Shown here: positions 13,130-20,892 of the stretch, piece by piece
How the letters are laid out: every line of letters starts with the position of its first letter
Numbering within the stretch: the stretch's first letter is position 1
Assembly (NCBI GenBank): GCA_046050105.1
Contig: JBJOQE010000061.1
Location: 1-21,336 of the forward strand
Length of the DNA stretch: 21,336 bases
Source: JAYQPD01 sp046050105
GTDB taxonomy: Bacteria; Patescibacteriota; Minisyncoccia; Phycocordibacterales; UBA918
Direction: 5' to 3'
Notes under the pieces: generated by a model
Databases searched by the model: none
Told to the model about the DNA's origin: nothing
Seen by the model: only the letters and a program-made list of their open reading frames with translations
Translations under genes and position numbers: made by a program

Positions 13130-13179
13130 AAAAAAGCCCTGCGCTTCGTCTGTATCGGACTATAGCACAGGGTTTTTTT
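13130..13179. terminator. Terminator after the PilB-like gene and candidate RNA
   Basis: A6 plus GCCCTG (13130-13141) pairs with CAGGG plus T7 (13068 excluded; 13168-13179). An inner GC/GC pair and a GTC/GAC stem follow. On the minus strand it lies 41 nt beyond the PilB-like stop and ends in T6. On the plus strand it could end the candidate RNA. Confidence 0.8.
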
Positions 13180-13219
13180 CGTGCACTATTGACCACCCCC
13201 TGAGAAGGTGTCTTATCTT

Positions 13220-14884
13220 TTAGGTATGTAAATCTACAACGCGCTTTAACTCTTCAAGTGATGTGGTGCCACTAAGCACCTTGAGTATGCCGTCTTGCGC
13301 CATGGTGGGGATGCCCTGGGCCGCTGCCGCTGCTTCAATGGTCGACTCGCGAGGGTCTTCGATGACCGCATCAGACACTTCTTTAGTTACCTTGATGCCT
13401 TCAAACACTCCCTGGCGGCCGCGGTAGCCCGTGTTGTTGCATTTGTCGCACCCGACTGCATCATAAATGTGGGTTGTTTCGGTAAGGGGAATATCTGTTG
13501 GAACAGACGCAAGGGTGGTGCGCATGAGTGAGAGTTCATCTGCAGTCACAATGCGCTCCTTACGACATTCCACGCAGAGAATGCGCACGAGGCGTTGCCC
13601 AATCACGAGGTTCACCGCGCTTCCAATCATTTCGCGGTCGATGCCGAGGTCTAAGAGGCGGGGGAAGGCGCCTGCAGCAGAGTTAGTGTGAAGTGTTGAA
13701 AATACGAGGTGGCCCGTTTGCGCTGCATGCAGTGCGGTTTCCGCAACCTCGCGGTCACGGATTTCTCCTACCAAGATGACGTCGGGGTCTTGGCGTAGCA
13801 CCGCGCGGAGACCATCGGCAAAGTGGTAGTTTGCTGACACTTGTGTTTGCACAATGCCTTCAATTTTGTATTCGATAGGGTCTTCAAGAGTGATAATTTT
13901 CACCTCGGGTGTATGAATGTAGCGAAGGAGTGCATAGAGGGCAGTGGTTTTTCCGCTTCCGGTTGGGCCTGTGGTTACTATCATGCCGTTGGGGCGTGCT
14001 ACTTCGTCGTCCACCACCTTACGCAAGAGTACATTGAGCCCCAGGTCATCAAGCGATTTTGATGCAGAACCAGGGTCAAGAAGGCGCATCACAATAGATT
14101 CGCCAAAACCTCCTGGAATGATGGATGAGCGAATGTCGAGCTCGGTGCCGCCATGTGCAATGGTGAAACGGCCGTCCTGCGCGATGTCCGACTGATTGAG
14201 CTTGAGCCCAGAGAGCAGTTTGAGGCGTGAACGTAGGAGCTCGTAGAGCGACTTGGGGACATCTACCACATCGACCAGTACACCATCGAGGCGGAAGCGA
14301 AGGCGCACTACGCGCTCTTCGGGTTCAATGTGTACGTCTGAAGCGTGGAGTGCAATAGCACTTCCCAAAATGACTTCTAAAATTTCGGAAACCTGGTGGG
14401 CGTGGTCAGAATCTGCGAGCGCTCGCATGCGTGCCGCCACGTCATCAAGTGTTTTGGTGCGGCTCGATACCTCGGCAATTTCTTTTTCCACAAACGACAT
14501 CACCCCCTTCTCACTTGCTTCTGTGTGTTTGATGTCGAGGTAACGTGCCCACGCATACTCGAGACTGGCCATTGAAGCAATGTGGGTAATGACCGCCATG
14601 CCTCGTGCGGTGAGTGCTGCAATAACCTCCTTCGTGTGGGGTTTCTCAGGGTTTCTGGTTGCAAGCAAAATTTTGTTTGCTGTTTGCTCAAAAATAGCCA
14701 CTTCAGATGCACGAGCATCTGCTTCAGTAATGAGGCGGAGTGCCTCGGTGTTGATGGTGGTGCCTTGGAGATTGATGTAGAGGTGGCCATACTTTGCGGC
14801 CAACGAACGCATAAGACTTTCTTCCTCGCGACGGCGAAGCTCGGCAAGTTTTTCACTGACGTTTTTATCGTCGAACTGTGGCAT
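13220..14884 (-). CDS. PilB/GspE-type secretion and pilus-assembly ATPase
   Basis: The 554-residue cytoplasmic hexameric ATPase powers type IV pilus extension or type II-like secretion. The N-terminal domain (about 20-160) resembles the GspE N-domain. Next is the ASDVHIEPEE motif (181-190), Walker A G306-PTGSGKT-T314, Asp box ITLEDPIEYK (331-340), Walker B LVGEIRD (371-377) and His box GHLVFSTLHTN (391-401). A zinc tetracysteine follows (C437-x-x-C440 and C479-x-x-C482), the mark of PilB/GspE rather than PilT. The frame is open to 15067, but that extension is not GspE-like and overlaps tsaE. ATG 14884 is preceded at 6 nt by GATACT. No other pilus genes are adjacent, so substrate and role come only from the family. 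Confidence 0.93.
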   Translation of the reverse strand: MPQFDDKNVSEKLAELRRREEESLMRSLAAKYGHLYINLQGTTINTEALRLITEADARASEVAIFEQTANKILLATRNPEKPHTKEVIAALTARGMAVITHIASMASLEYAWARYLDIKHTEASEKGVMSFVEKEIAEVSSRTKTLDDVAARMRALADSDHAHQVSEILEVILGSAIALHASDVHIEPEERVVRLRFRLDGVLVDVVDVPKSLYELLRSRLKLLSGLKLNQSDIAQDGRFTIAHGGTELDIRSSIIPGGFGESIVMRLLDPGSASKSLDDLGLNVLLRKVVDDEVARPNGMIVTTGPTGSGKTTALYALLRYIHTPEVKIITLEDPIEYKIEGIVQTQVSANYHFADGLRAVLRQDPDVILVGEIRDREVAETALHAAQTGHLVFSTLHTNSAAGAFPRLLDLGIDREMIGSAVNLVIGQRLVRILCVECRKERIVTADELSLMRTTLASVPTDIPLTETTHIYDAVGCDKCNNTGYRGRQGVFEGIKVTKEVSDAVIEDPRESTIEAAAAAQGIPTMAQDGILKVLSGTTSLEELKRVVDLHT

Positions 14885-14890
14885 ATAGTA

Positions 14891-14896
14891 AGTATC
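14891..14896 (-). promoter_or_regulatory. -10-like box of the PilB-like gene, leaderless spacing
   Basis: GATACT on the minus strand (4 of 6 match to TATAAT) ends 6 nt before ATG 14884. The -35 is poor. Confidence 0.3.
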
Positions 14897-14967
14897 GTAG
14901 CATGAGTGTCGTGCGAACTTGACCGATCGCTTCGGATATTTCACTACCAAAAGAGCCCACAGATGAG

Positions 14968-14976
14968 TGGTACAAT
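14968..14976 (+). promoter_or_regulatory. Extended -10 promoter of tsaE, leaderless spacing
   Basis: TGG followed by TACAAT (14971-14976) is an extended -10 (TGn) element. It ends 6 nt before the tsaE ATG at 14983, so the RNA probably begins at the start codon. Confidence 0.5.
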
Positions 14977-14982
14977 GCCGCC

Positions 14983-15429
14983 ATGGAAACGGTGCATGTG
15001 CGGAGTGTGGAGGAGATGGCCACGTATGCGGCAGAGGTCGCGCGTGCATTGCCTGTAAGCAATGCACGCGCGACCGTGCTCACCCTCTCGGGCGACCTCG
15101 GTGCCGGAAAGACCACTTTTACCCAAGCGCTGGCCCGCGAGCTTGGCGTCAAAGACACGGTTACGAGCCCGACGTTTGTGGTGATGAAGCGCTACCCACT
15201 TACGCATGCGCATTTTAAAACGTTGGTGCATATTGATTTGTACCGCATCGAAGACGAATCCGAGCTTGTGCCACTGCGCATCCCGGAGGACCTCGCGCAT
15301 CCCGGAAACCTCGTGGTGATTGAGTGGCCCGAGCGCGCTCGCGCACTTATTCCGCAGGATGCATGCGCGGTGCATATCGAAACCGAAGAAGACGACATAC
15401 GGAAAGTAACCCATACTATGCATGGCTGA
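14983..15429 (+). CDS. tsaE: TsaE, ATPase for tRNA t6A37 synthesis
   Basis: The 148-residue P-loop protein works with TsaB, TsaC and TsaD to add threonylcarbamoyl to A37 of ANN-decoding tRNAs. Walker A is G37-DLGAGKTT (37-45). It is followed by TSPTFVVMKRY (about 61-71), the HIDLYR motif (83-88) and VIEWPER (112-118), all diagnostic for TsaE. Length is typical. Codons 18-31, just before the beta-strand leading to Walker A, contain a perfect 17-bp inverted repeat at DNA level (listed separately). The last 8 nt overlap polA, so the two are translationally close. TGA is the stop codon, showing that UGA is not read as an amino acid here. Confidence 0.95.
   Translation: METVHVRSVEEMATYAAEVARALPVSNARATVLTLSGDLGAGKTTFTQALARELGVKDTVTSPTFVVMKRYPLTHAHFKTLVHIDLYRIEDESELVPLRIPEDLAHPGNLVVIEWPERARALIPQDACAVHIETEEDDIRKVTHTMHG
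15036..15075. repeat. Perfect 17-bp inverted repeat inside tsaE
   Basis: The left arm GGTCGCGCGTGCATTGC (15036-15052) and the right arm GCAATGCACGCGCGACC (15059-15075) are exact reverse complements around a 6-nt loop (ctgtaa). The hairpin would be very stable and covers codons 18-31, starting 54 nt into the tsaE message. There is no T tail. Confidence 0.97.
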
Positions 15430-17851
15430 TATGACCACAAAGACATCAAAAAAAGCAGCCGCACCCAAAAAACAAAAAGAGCGAAAGCGCTTGGTACTCC
15501 TTGATACTCATGCAATTTTGCATCGTGCATACCATGCGCTCCCCGACTTCACATCGCCAAAGGGCGAGCCCACGGGCGCGCTCTACGGTTTGGTGGCGAT
15601 GATACTGTCCCTCATCAACGACTTGAAGCCCGACTACATCGCGGCATGTCTCGACCTTCCGGGACCAACACATCGCCACGAAGCTTTTGAAGCATACAAA
15701 GGAAAGCGTGAGAAAACCGACGACGCCCTAGTGGCGCAAATCATCCGTGCGCGCGATGTCTTCCTTGCGCTCGGTATTCCCATGTACGACATGCCTGGCT
15801 TTGAAGCTGACGACATGCTCGGCACCATAGCTGAGCGTGCAAAGGGGGAGGTCGATATCATTATTGCATCGGGTGATATGGACACACTGCAGCTTGTCGA
15901 TAAAAACCGCGTGCAGGTATACACCCTCCGCAAAGGGCTTAAAGATACGGTGCTCTACGACGAAGCCTCGGTTATGGCGCGCTATGGCTTTGGCCCACAG
16001 TGCATCATCGACTACAAAGGCTTACGTGGCGACCCGTCAGACAACATCCCAGGCATCATGGGCATTGGAGAAAAAACCGCCACGGACCTCATTGTGAACT
16101 TCGGCTCCATTGAAGATATCTACAAAAAATTAAAGAAAAATGAAGCTGCATTTTTGGAAGTGGGTATCCGTCCGCGCATTGTGGAACTGTTAAAGGCTGG
16201 CGAAGAAGAAGCACTCTTTTCGAAAGCGCTTGCCACCATCCATATCGATGCGCCCATCACCTTCGCACTTCCCGAGAAAACGTGGAAAGAAAATATTGAT
16301 GTCGAACGTACGCTTGCGCTCTTTGCTGAATTTGGGTTCCGCACACTGGCACAGCGTATCCGCGATATCTTTGCATTAGGGAGCGAGCAGGGTGAAGTGT
16401 CCGGAGTTGAGGCGGCGGAAGATGAAGTGGTCGATCAGGATGTGCTCGAGGAAACGGCGCTTGCACTATGGCTTATTGAGTCCGATAGTACGAACCCGGG
16501 GAAGAGCGAGATACTTGAGTTTGGTCGCCAAGAAAAAGCGCAGGGTTTTGAAGCAACGCGTACATTTATTTTAGAGCGCCTCACGAAAGAAGGACTCTCA
16601 TATATATATGAGACCATTGAGCTTCCGCTTCGTCATGTGCTTAAAGCTATGTCAGCACACGGTATCCTTCTCGATGTTGCGTATTTGAAAGAGCTTTCAG
16701 AAGTCTTCCATACCGAACTCTCGGCGCTTGAGCGCGCTATCTATGAACACGCAGGGCAGGAGTTTAATATCAACTCACCAAAGCAATTAGGCGAGGTGCT
16801 TTTCGATGCACTCGGGCTTGGTGGCACGAAGCAAAAGCGAACGGCAACCGGCCAGCGCACCACGAAAGAGTCTGAGCTTGAGAAACTGCGCGGTGAGCAT
16901 CCCATCATCGAGTCTATCTTGCGCTACCGTGAGCTGCAGAAGCTTTGTTCCACGTATGTCGATAATCTCCCGCACATGGTAGGCGACGACGGCCGTGTGC
17001 ACACCACATTTTTGCAGTCGGGTGCTGTCACTGGCCGCATGGCAACCACAAACCCAAGCTTGCAAAACATTCCGGTGAAGACTGAAGAAGGGAAGCGTAT
17101 TCGCCGTGCGTTTGTGGCAGCACCCGGCACATCGATTCTTTCTATCGACTACTCACAAATTGAACTCCGCATTGCCGCGATGCTTTCGGGCGATGAGCGC
17201 CTCATTGAGATTTTCAAAAGCGGTCAGGACGTACACACCGCGGTAGCGGCACAGGTGTTCCGGGTAGATGAAAAAGAAGTGACAAGCGACATGCGCCGCC
17301 GCGCCAAGGTGATTAACTTCGGTATCCTTTATGGCATGGGAGTGAATGCACTCCGCCAAAACCTAGGTGAAGGAACCTCGCGCGCCGACGCCGACGCATT
17401 TCTCACTGCATACTTCCACACGTTCACCCGTCTCGCCGAGTATCTTGAAGAAACAAAGGCGTATGCACGAAAGCACGGGTACACCGAAACGTTCTTTGGC
17501 CGTCGTCGCCATTTCCCTGGTATCAAGTCGACCATTCCCTATATCAAAGCTTCTGCAGAACGCATGGCCATCAATGCGCCGATACAGGGCACCCAGGCAG
17601 ATGTTATCCGTATTGCCATGGTACGCATAGCAGAAGAGCTAAAAAAGCCAGAATGGCAAGGGAAGGTCGCCATGCTCCTTCAGGTGCACGACGAACTGCT
17701 CTTTGAGGTAGCACACAAGAGTGTGGATGATGTGGTGCCCGTGATACAAAAAATTATGAGCGAGGTGCTCACAGAAAAAGACACCAAGGGTGTGCCCATC
17801 ACCACCGAAGCAGCGGTAGGGCCAAATTGGGGCGAGTTAAAGCGTGTGTAG
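15422..17851 (+). CDS. polA: DNA polymerase I without proofreading domain
   Basis: The 809-residue enzyme fills gaps and removes RNA primers. A Lys-rich start (about 5-24) precedes the 5'-nuclease domain (about 25-310), with LLDTHAILHRAYHA, GFEADDMLGT, ASGDMDTLQL and the GDPSDNIPGI helix-hairpin-helix. Only about 70 residues separate this from the thumb, too few for a 3'-5' exonuclease, and no DxE motif is seen. The polymerase part has motif A D576-YSQIELR, motif B RRRAKVINFGILYG (about 625-638) and motif C QVHDE (754-758). The Phe in the O-helix (INFG) is the common dNTP-selecting form. It overlaps tsaE by 8 nt. ATG 15431, just after the tsaE stop, is an alternative start. Confidence 0.97.
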   Translation: MADMTTKTSKKAAAPKKQKERKRLVLLDTHAILHRAYHALPDFTSPKGEPTGALYGLVAMILSLINDLKPDYIAACLDLPGPTHRHEAFEAYKGKREKTDDALVAQIIRARDVFLALGIPMYDMPGFEADDMLGTIAERAKGEVDIIIASGDMDTLQLVDKNRVQVYTLRKGLKDTVLYDEASVMARYGFGPQCIIDYKGLRGDPSDNIPGIMGIGEKTATDLIVNFGSIEDIYKKLKKNEAAFLEVGIRPRIVELLKAGEEEALFSKALATIHIDAPITFALPEKTWKENIDVERTLALFAEFGFRTLAQRIRDIFALGSEQGEVSGVEAAEDEVVDQDVLEETALALWLIESDSTNPGKSEILEFGRQEKAQGFEATRTFILERLTKEGLSYIYETIELPLRHVLKAMSAHGILLDVAYLKELSEVFHTELSALERAIYEHAGQEFNINSPKQLGEVLFDALGLGGTKQKRTATGQRTTKESELEKLRGEHPIIESILRYRELQKLCSTYVDNLPHMVGDDGRVHTTFLQSGAVTGRMATTNPSLQNIPVKTEEGKRIRRAFVAAPGTSILSIDYSQIELRIAAMLSGDERLIEIFKSGQDVHTAVAAQVFRVDEKEVTSDMRRRAKVINFGILYGMGVNALRQNLGEGTSRADADAFLTAYFHTFTRLAEYLEETKAYARKHGYTETFFGRRRHFPGIKSTIPYIKASAERMAINAPIQGTQADVIRIAMVRIAEELKKPEWQGKVAMLLQVHDELLFEVAHKSVDDVVPVIQKIMSEVLTEKDTKGVPITTEAAVGPNWGELKRV

Positions 17852-17860
17852 TGATAGCGT

Positions 17861-18427
17861 ATGGATATTCCCGCTGCTTTGCTTGAGAAGATTTCTACCG
17901 CTGCTCACCCAACCCTCGTTGGCGTGAGTGGTTTTGGAGGTTCTGGAAAAAGTACTTTCGCTACAAAGCTCGGTAACGTGATACATGCACCAGTTATCTC
18001 CACGGATCTTTTTCTGACACAGCGAGCACAAGGGAATGTAACTTTGTGGGATTGCTACGATAGGGAGCGTTTAATGAGGGAAGTATTGAGTCCGTTTAAA
18101 AATGGAGAGAAGTCTCTGACGTATGGTGTGTACAACTGGAACGCAGACATGGTAGTTGGCACACAGGTATGTAGTACATCAAGGGGGGTGCTCATTGTTG
18201 AGGGCATTGGCCTGTTTCAGCCTTCCATGTGCTCTCTACTTGATATAAAGGTCTGGATAGAGTGCCCGCTTAGTGTTTCGCTCGAGCGAGGAAAAAGACG
18301 CGATCTAATACAAGGGGCTGACCATAGCCACTTGTGGGATGGACTTTGGCGAGAGAACGAAGAGTCATTCTTTGCCCGATACAGCCCCATGGACAAGGCA
18401 GATGTGATAGTAGAAAATCATTCCTAA
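17861..18427 (+). CDS. Uridine-kinase-like P-loop kinase
   Basis: The 188-residue protein has Walker A G24-FGGSGKST (24-32) after LVGVSG, then an acidic residue in VISTDLF (D49). A Walker-B-like strand V-L-I-V-E-G-I-G (110-117) follows, with a lid region rich in Arg (ERGKRRDLI, 142-150). This order fits the uridine kinase/phosphoribulokinase family of nucleoside and small-molecule kinases. The substrate cannot be read from the sequence. It sits 9 nt after polA and 2 nt before the holA-like gene, so it is likely in the same transcript. By eye its codon choice looks more A/T-ending than that of polA, which hints at a different history, but I did not compute this. Confidence 0.8.
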   Translation: MDIPAALLEKISTAAHPTLVGVSGFGGSGKSTFATKLGNVIHAPVISTDLFLTQRAQGNVTLWDCYDRERLMREVLSPFKNGEKSLTYGVYNWNADMVVGTQVCSTSRGVLIVEGIGLFQPSMCSLLDIKVWIECPLSVSLERGKRRDLIQGADHSHLWDGLWRENEESFFARYSPMDKADVIVENHS

Positions 18428-18429
18428 GT

Positions 18430-19128
18430 ATGCTGCACGTATTTTCAGGAGCCGACGTTATAGAAACACGCAAACGCGCCTTGGCGTTTGTCACCACAGT
18501 GGCCGACGCGGGAAGTGCGGTCCGCACCGTCCTTCCTGAACAGTATGCAGACGGCGCTATTCGCGGAGTGTCACAGAGCGCCTCACTCTTTGGAGGCACT
18601 GAATGTGTGGTGTTTGACGGAGTGTGTGAAGATGAAGGAGCGCACGCTGAACTTATAGCCTCTGCTGAGTTACTCGCGGCATCCCCCCACACTATCGTGG
18701 TTATCGAGGGGAAGCTGTTAGCTCCAGATGTAAAAGAGCTCAGAGCGTACGCTGAAACCTGGTTCGAATCCAAAGCTTCTGAAACAGTGAGATTCAATCC
18801 GTTTAGCATGGCCGACGCCCTTGCCAAAAAAGATAAGAAGACCCTCTGGCTCTTGCTTATCCGTGCGCGTGAGGCAGGGCTCGCTCCCGAAGAAATCATC
18901 GGCACGCTTTTTTGGCAGCTTAAAGCAATGCGCTTGGCGAAGCTCGTGGGTTCTGCGGCGGAAGCCGACATGAAAGATTTCCCCTTTAACAAAGCAAAAA
19001 GCGCAGCGCGCAATTTCACCACAGAAGACCTTGCTTCGCTCTCATCATCGCTTGTTGCGCTCTATCACGAAGGTCACTTAGGCACCGACATCGACCTCGC
19101 GCTCGAGAAGTGGGTGCTCAAGGTATAA
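18430..19128 (+). CDS. holA: DNA polymerase III delta subunit-like protein (HolA)
   Basis: The 232-residue product is shorter than usual delta subunits (about 330-340). It keeps the overall layout: a start with a short strand and helix (MLHVFSGADVIETRKRAL), a middle AAA+-like part with a beta-strand H-T-I-V-V-I-E-G-K-L, and a C-terminal helical collar domain. The collar domain includes PEEIIGTLFWQLKAMRLAKL, FNKAKSAARNFTTEDLASL and a final GTDIDLALEKWVLK. The last segment corresponds to the 'D-x-x-L-K-x-G' helix region of delta. This subunit opens the DnaN ring during clamp loading. The frame extends to 18334, but that part overlaps the kinase gene. ATG 18430 is 2 nt after the kinase stop. Identification is by pattern, moderately sure. 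Confidence 0.75.
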   Translation: MLHVFSGADVIETRKRALAFVTTVADAGSAVRTVLPEQYADGAIRGVSQSASLFGGTECVVFDGVCEDEGAHAELIASAELLAASPHTIVVIEGKLLAPDVKELRAYAETWFESKASETVRFNPFSMADALAKKDKKTLWLLLIRAREAGLAPEEIIGTLFWQLKAMRLAKLVGSAAEADMKDFPFNKAKSAARNFTTEDLASLSSSLVALYHEGHLGTDIDLALEKWVLKV

Positions 19129-19129
19129 T
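19124..19129 (+). promoter_or_regulatory. Perfect TATAAT at leaderless spacing before the ABC exporter
   Basis: TATAAT spans the holA-like stop codon (TAA 19126-19128) and ends 6 nt before ATG 19136. No good -35 is seen. The exporter could therefore be started on its own in addition to being read through from upstream. Confidence 0.45.
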
Positions 19130-19135
19130 GGCGCA

Positions 19136-20887
19136 ATGCCTGTTCGTTCTATTTTTTCACATTACTGGCGTTTTGTACGACAGTATCCAAAATCACACCT
19201 CGCCATTTTAGGTGGCTATGCAGCGGGGCAGTTTGGCGCGACTGTGGTGATACCACTTATCTACAAACGCATTATCGATATTGTGTCAGGAGAAGCGGTC
19301 GGCACTGCGCATGATGCATACATGATGGTGGGCGCCCTGGCATTAACTATCGCTGTCTATAACGTAGGGTATCGTCTCGGCGATTACTTCATGATATTTG
19401 CACAAAGCAAAATCATGGAGTCTCTAGCAAACTATTGTCTTTCGATGCTCGAGAGCCATTCGCACAGTTTTTTTGCGAACACATTCACCGGCGGGCTCAT
19501 CGCTAAGTCGAAGCGCTTTGTGGGTGCATTTGAGACACTACACGACCTTTTTGTGTTCACTGTGTGGATGAACGGGCTCGCGCTTCTGTTCGCTATGCTT
19601 GTGCTGTTTTATAACTCGTGGATTTTGGGAGCAATTTTCCTCGTGTGGTTTGCACTCTATGTGTGTATGACGTGGTATCTCGTGCGATTGCAGATACCTA
19701 AAAGCACTAAAAATGCAGCAGCAGACTCCCGCACTACAGGGCATTTTTCAGACATCGTATCCAATATCCTGACGGTCAAGATGTTCGGCACGGGGAAACG
19801 AGAAATTATCGAATTCGAGAAAACTACACACGAGCAAGAGCAGCTGCGCTTCACCGCATGGCTCCAGCAGGGGTTTTGGAATAGTCTCTTTCAGGCAATT
19901 TCAATCGGCGCATTTAATATTGTCATTATCGCAGCGTCGGTGTGGCTCTGGGCGAACGGCACCATCACTGCAGGTGCTATTGTGCTCGTGCAGGTGTATG
20001 TGGTGACCATCTTTAATATTGTGTGGACTATTAGCAAAAACATCGTACGCGCGTCTTCTGCACTTACGGACGCACAAGAGATGGTCGCTATTTTCGAGCA
20101 AGAACCCGATGTGCAAGATGCGATGCGTCCTAAGCGTATCAAGGTGACCCAAGGGGAGATTGTATTTCGCAATGTGTCGTTTGGGTATGAGGATGATGGC
20201 ACCATCTTTGAAAATCTTTCTTTCACCATCACACCAGGAGAGCGCGTGGCGTTTGTGGGGCACTCGGGTGCAGGCAAAACGACGGTAACCAAGCTGCTGC
20301 TCCGTTTCGCTGATGTTTCGAAAGGAGTGATTCTCATCGATGGAAACGATATCGCAAAAGTGCGACAGGATGAACTACGAAGCAGTATTGCGTATGTACC
20401 GCAAGACCCCGTGCTCTTTCATCGCTCTATTCGAGACAATATTGCGTACGGAAAACCAAATGCCACAGACGAAGAGGTGATTAGTGCTGCCACGCGCGCG
20501 AGGGCACACGAGTTTATAGAGCGGCTCAAACGAGGGTACAACACCATGGTTGGCGAGCGAGGTGTGAAGCTTTCAGGTGGAGAACGCCAACGAGTGGCGA
20601 TTGCGCGTGCAATGCTCAAGGACGCACCAATTCTCGTGCTTGACGAGGCAACAAGCTCGCTCGATTCTATTTCCGAGCGCTATATCCAAGAAGCGCTTGC
20701 CGAGCTGATGCAGGGCCGAACTACCATTGTGATTGCACACCGACTCTCAACCATTCAAGGAATGGATAGGATTATAGTCTTTGGAAAGGGCGGTATTGCT
20801 GAGGAGGGGACCCACGATGTGCTGCTTGCACAAGGAGGTGTGTATGCCGCACTCTGGAACAGCCAGCGAGGCGGTTTTGTGGAGTAG
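19136..20887 (+). CDS. ABC exporter, fused membrane and ATPase domains (MsbA/MDR type)
   Basis: The 583-residue half-transporter probably dimerises to export lipid, peptide or drug-like substrates. The N-terminal six-helix domain (about 20-310) shows TM segments around 20-42, 58-78, 135-157, 160-180, 247-273 and 276-300. The ATPase domain begins near VTQGEIVFRNVSFGYEDD. It has Walker A G375-HSGAGKT (375-382), Q-loop YVPQDP, signature LSGGERQ (479-485), Walker B ILVLDEATSS with D503 and E504, and switch H535 (IAHRLSTI). All catalytic residues are present. Substrate cannot be inferred. It follows the holA-like gene by 7 nt with a TATAAT between them. Confidence 0.95.
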   Translation: MPVRSIFSHYWRFVRQYPKSHLAILGGYAAGQFGATVVIPLIYKRIIDIVSGEAVGTAHDAYMMVGALALTIAVYNVGYRLGDYFMIFAQSKIMESLANYCLSMLESHSHSFFANTFTGGLIAKSKRFVGAFETLHDLFVFTVWMNGLALLFAMLVLFYNSWILGAIFLVWFALYVCMTWYLVRLQIPKSTKNAAADSRTTGHFSDIVSNILTVKMFGTGKREIIEFEKTTHEQEQLRFTAWLQQGFWNSLFQAISIGAFNIVIIAASVWLWANGTITAGAIVLVQVYVVTIFNIVWTISKNIVRASSALTDAQEMVAIFEQEPDVQDAMRPKRIKVTQGEIVFRNVSFGYEDDGTIFENLSFTITPGERVAFVGHSGAGKTTVTKLLLRFADVSKGVILIDGNDIAKVRQDELRSSIAYVPQDPVLFHRSIRDNIAYGKPNATDEEVISAATRARAHEFIERLKRGYNTMVGERGVKLSGGERQRVAIARAMLKDAPILVLDEATSSLDSISERYIQEALAELMQGRTTIVIAHRLSTIQGMDRIIVFGKGGIAEEGTHDVLLAQGGVYAALWNSQRGGFVE

Positions 20888-20892
20888 ATGAT

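Larger units (their letters stand above)
12779..13179 (+). ncRNA. Candidate structured non-coding RNA (repeat-rich, about 400 nt)
   Basis: Between ruvB and the PilB-like gene there is no convincing protein. A promoter-like TTGACA-17-TAGTAT precedes the interval. A hairpin followed by T7 ends it, and the stem pairs better on the plus RNA (G-U at 13136/13173) than on the minus (C-A). Inside are small perfect hairpins: GAGGCC-actt-GGCCTC (12858-12873), ACAACACC-g-GGTGTTGT (12909-12925), TGCCAA-ag-TTGGCA (13067-13080), and the 23-bp complementary copies at 12887-12909 and 13009-13031. I checked by eye for RNase P RNA, tmRNA, 6S and SRP RNA landmarks and saw none. A non-autonomous mobile element is the main alternative. 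Confidence 0.3.

Noticed and set aside
12894..13196. Minus-strand 100-residue open frame across the repeat region
   Set aside because: It runs through the terminator hairpin and two repeat copies, has no recognisable domain and has no promoter at its start. The DNA is better explained by repeats and hairpins.
14885..15067. N-terminal extension of the PilB-like protein
   Set aside because: It overlaps tsaE on the other strand and has no GspE-like sequence. ATG 14884 fits better.
15427..15429. Possible UGA recoding as in some CPR lineages
   Set aside because: UGA ends tsaE at the normal family length, and I noticed no in-frame UGA within the core genes.
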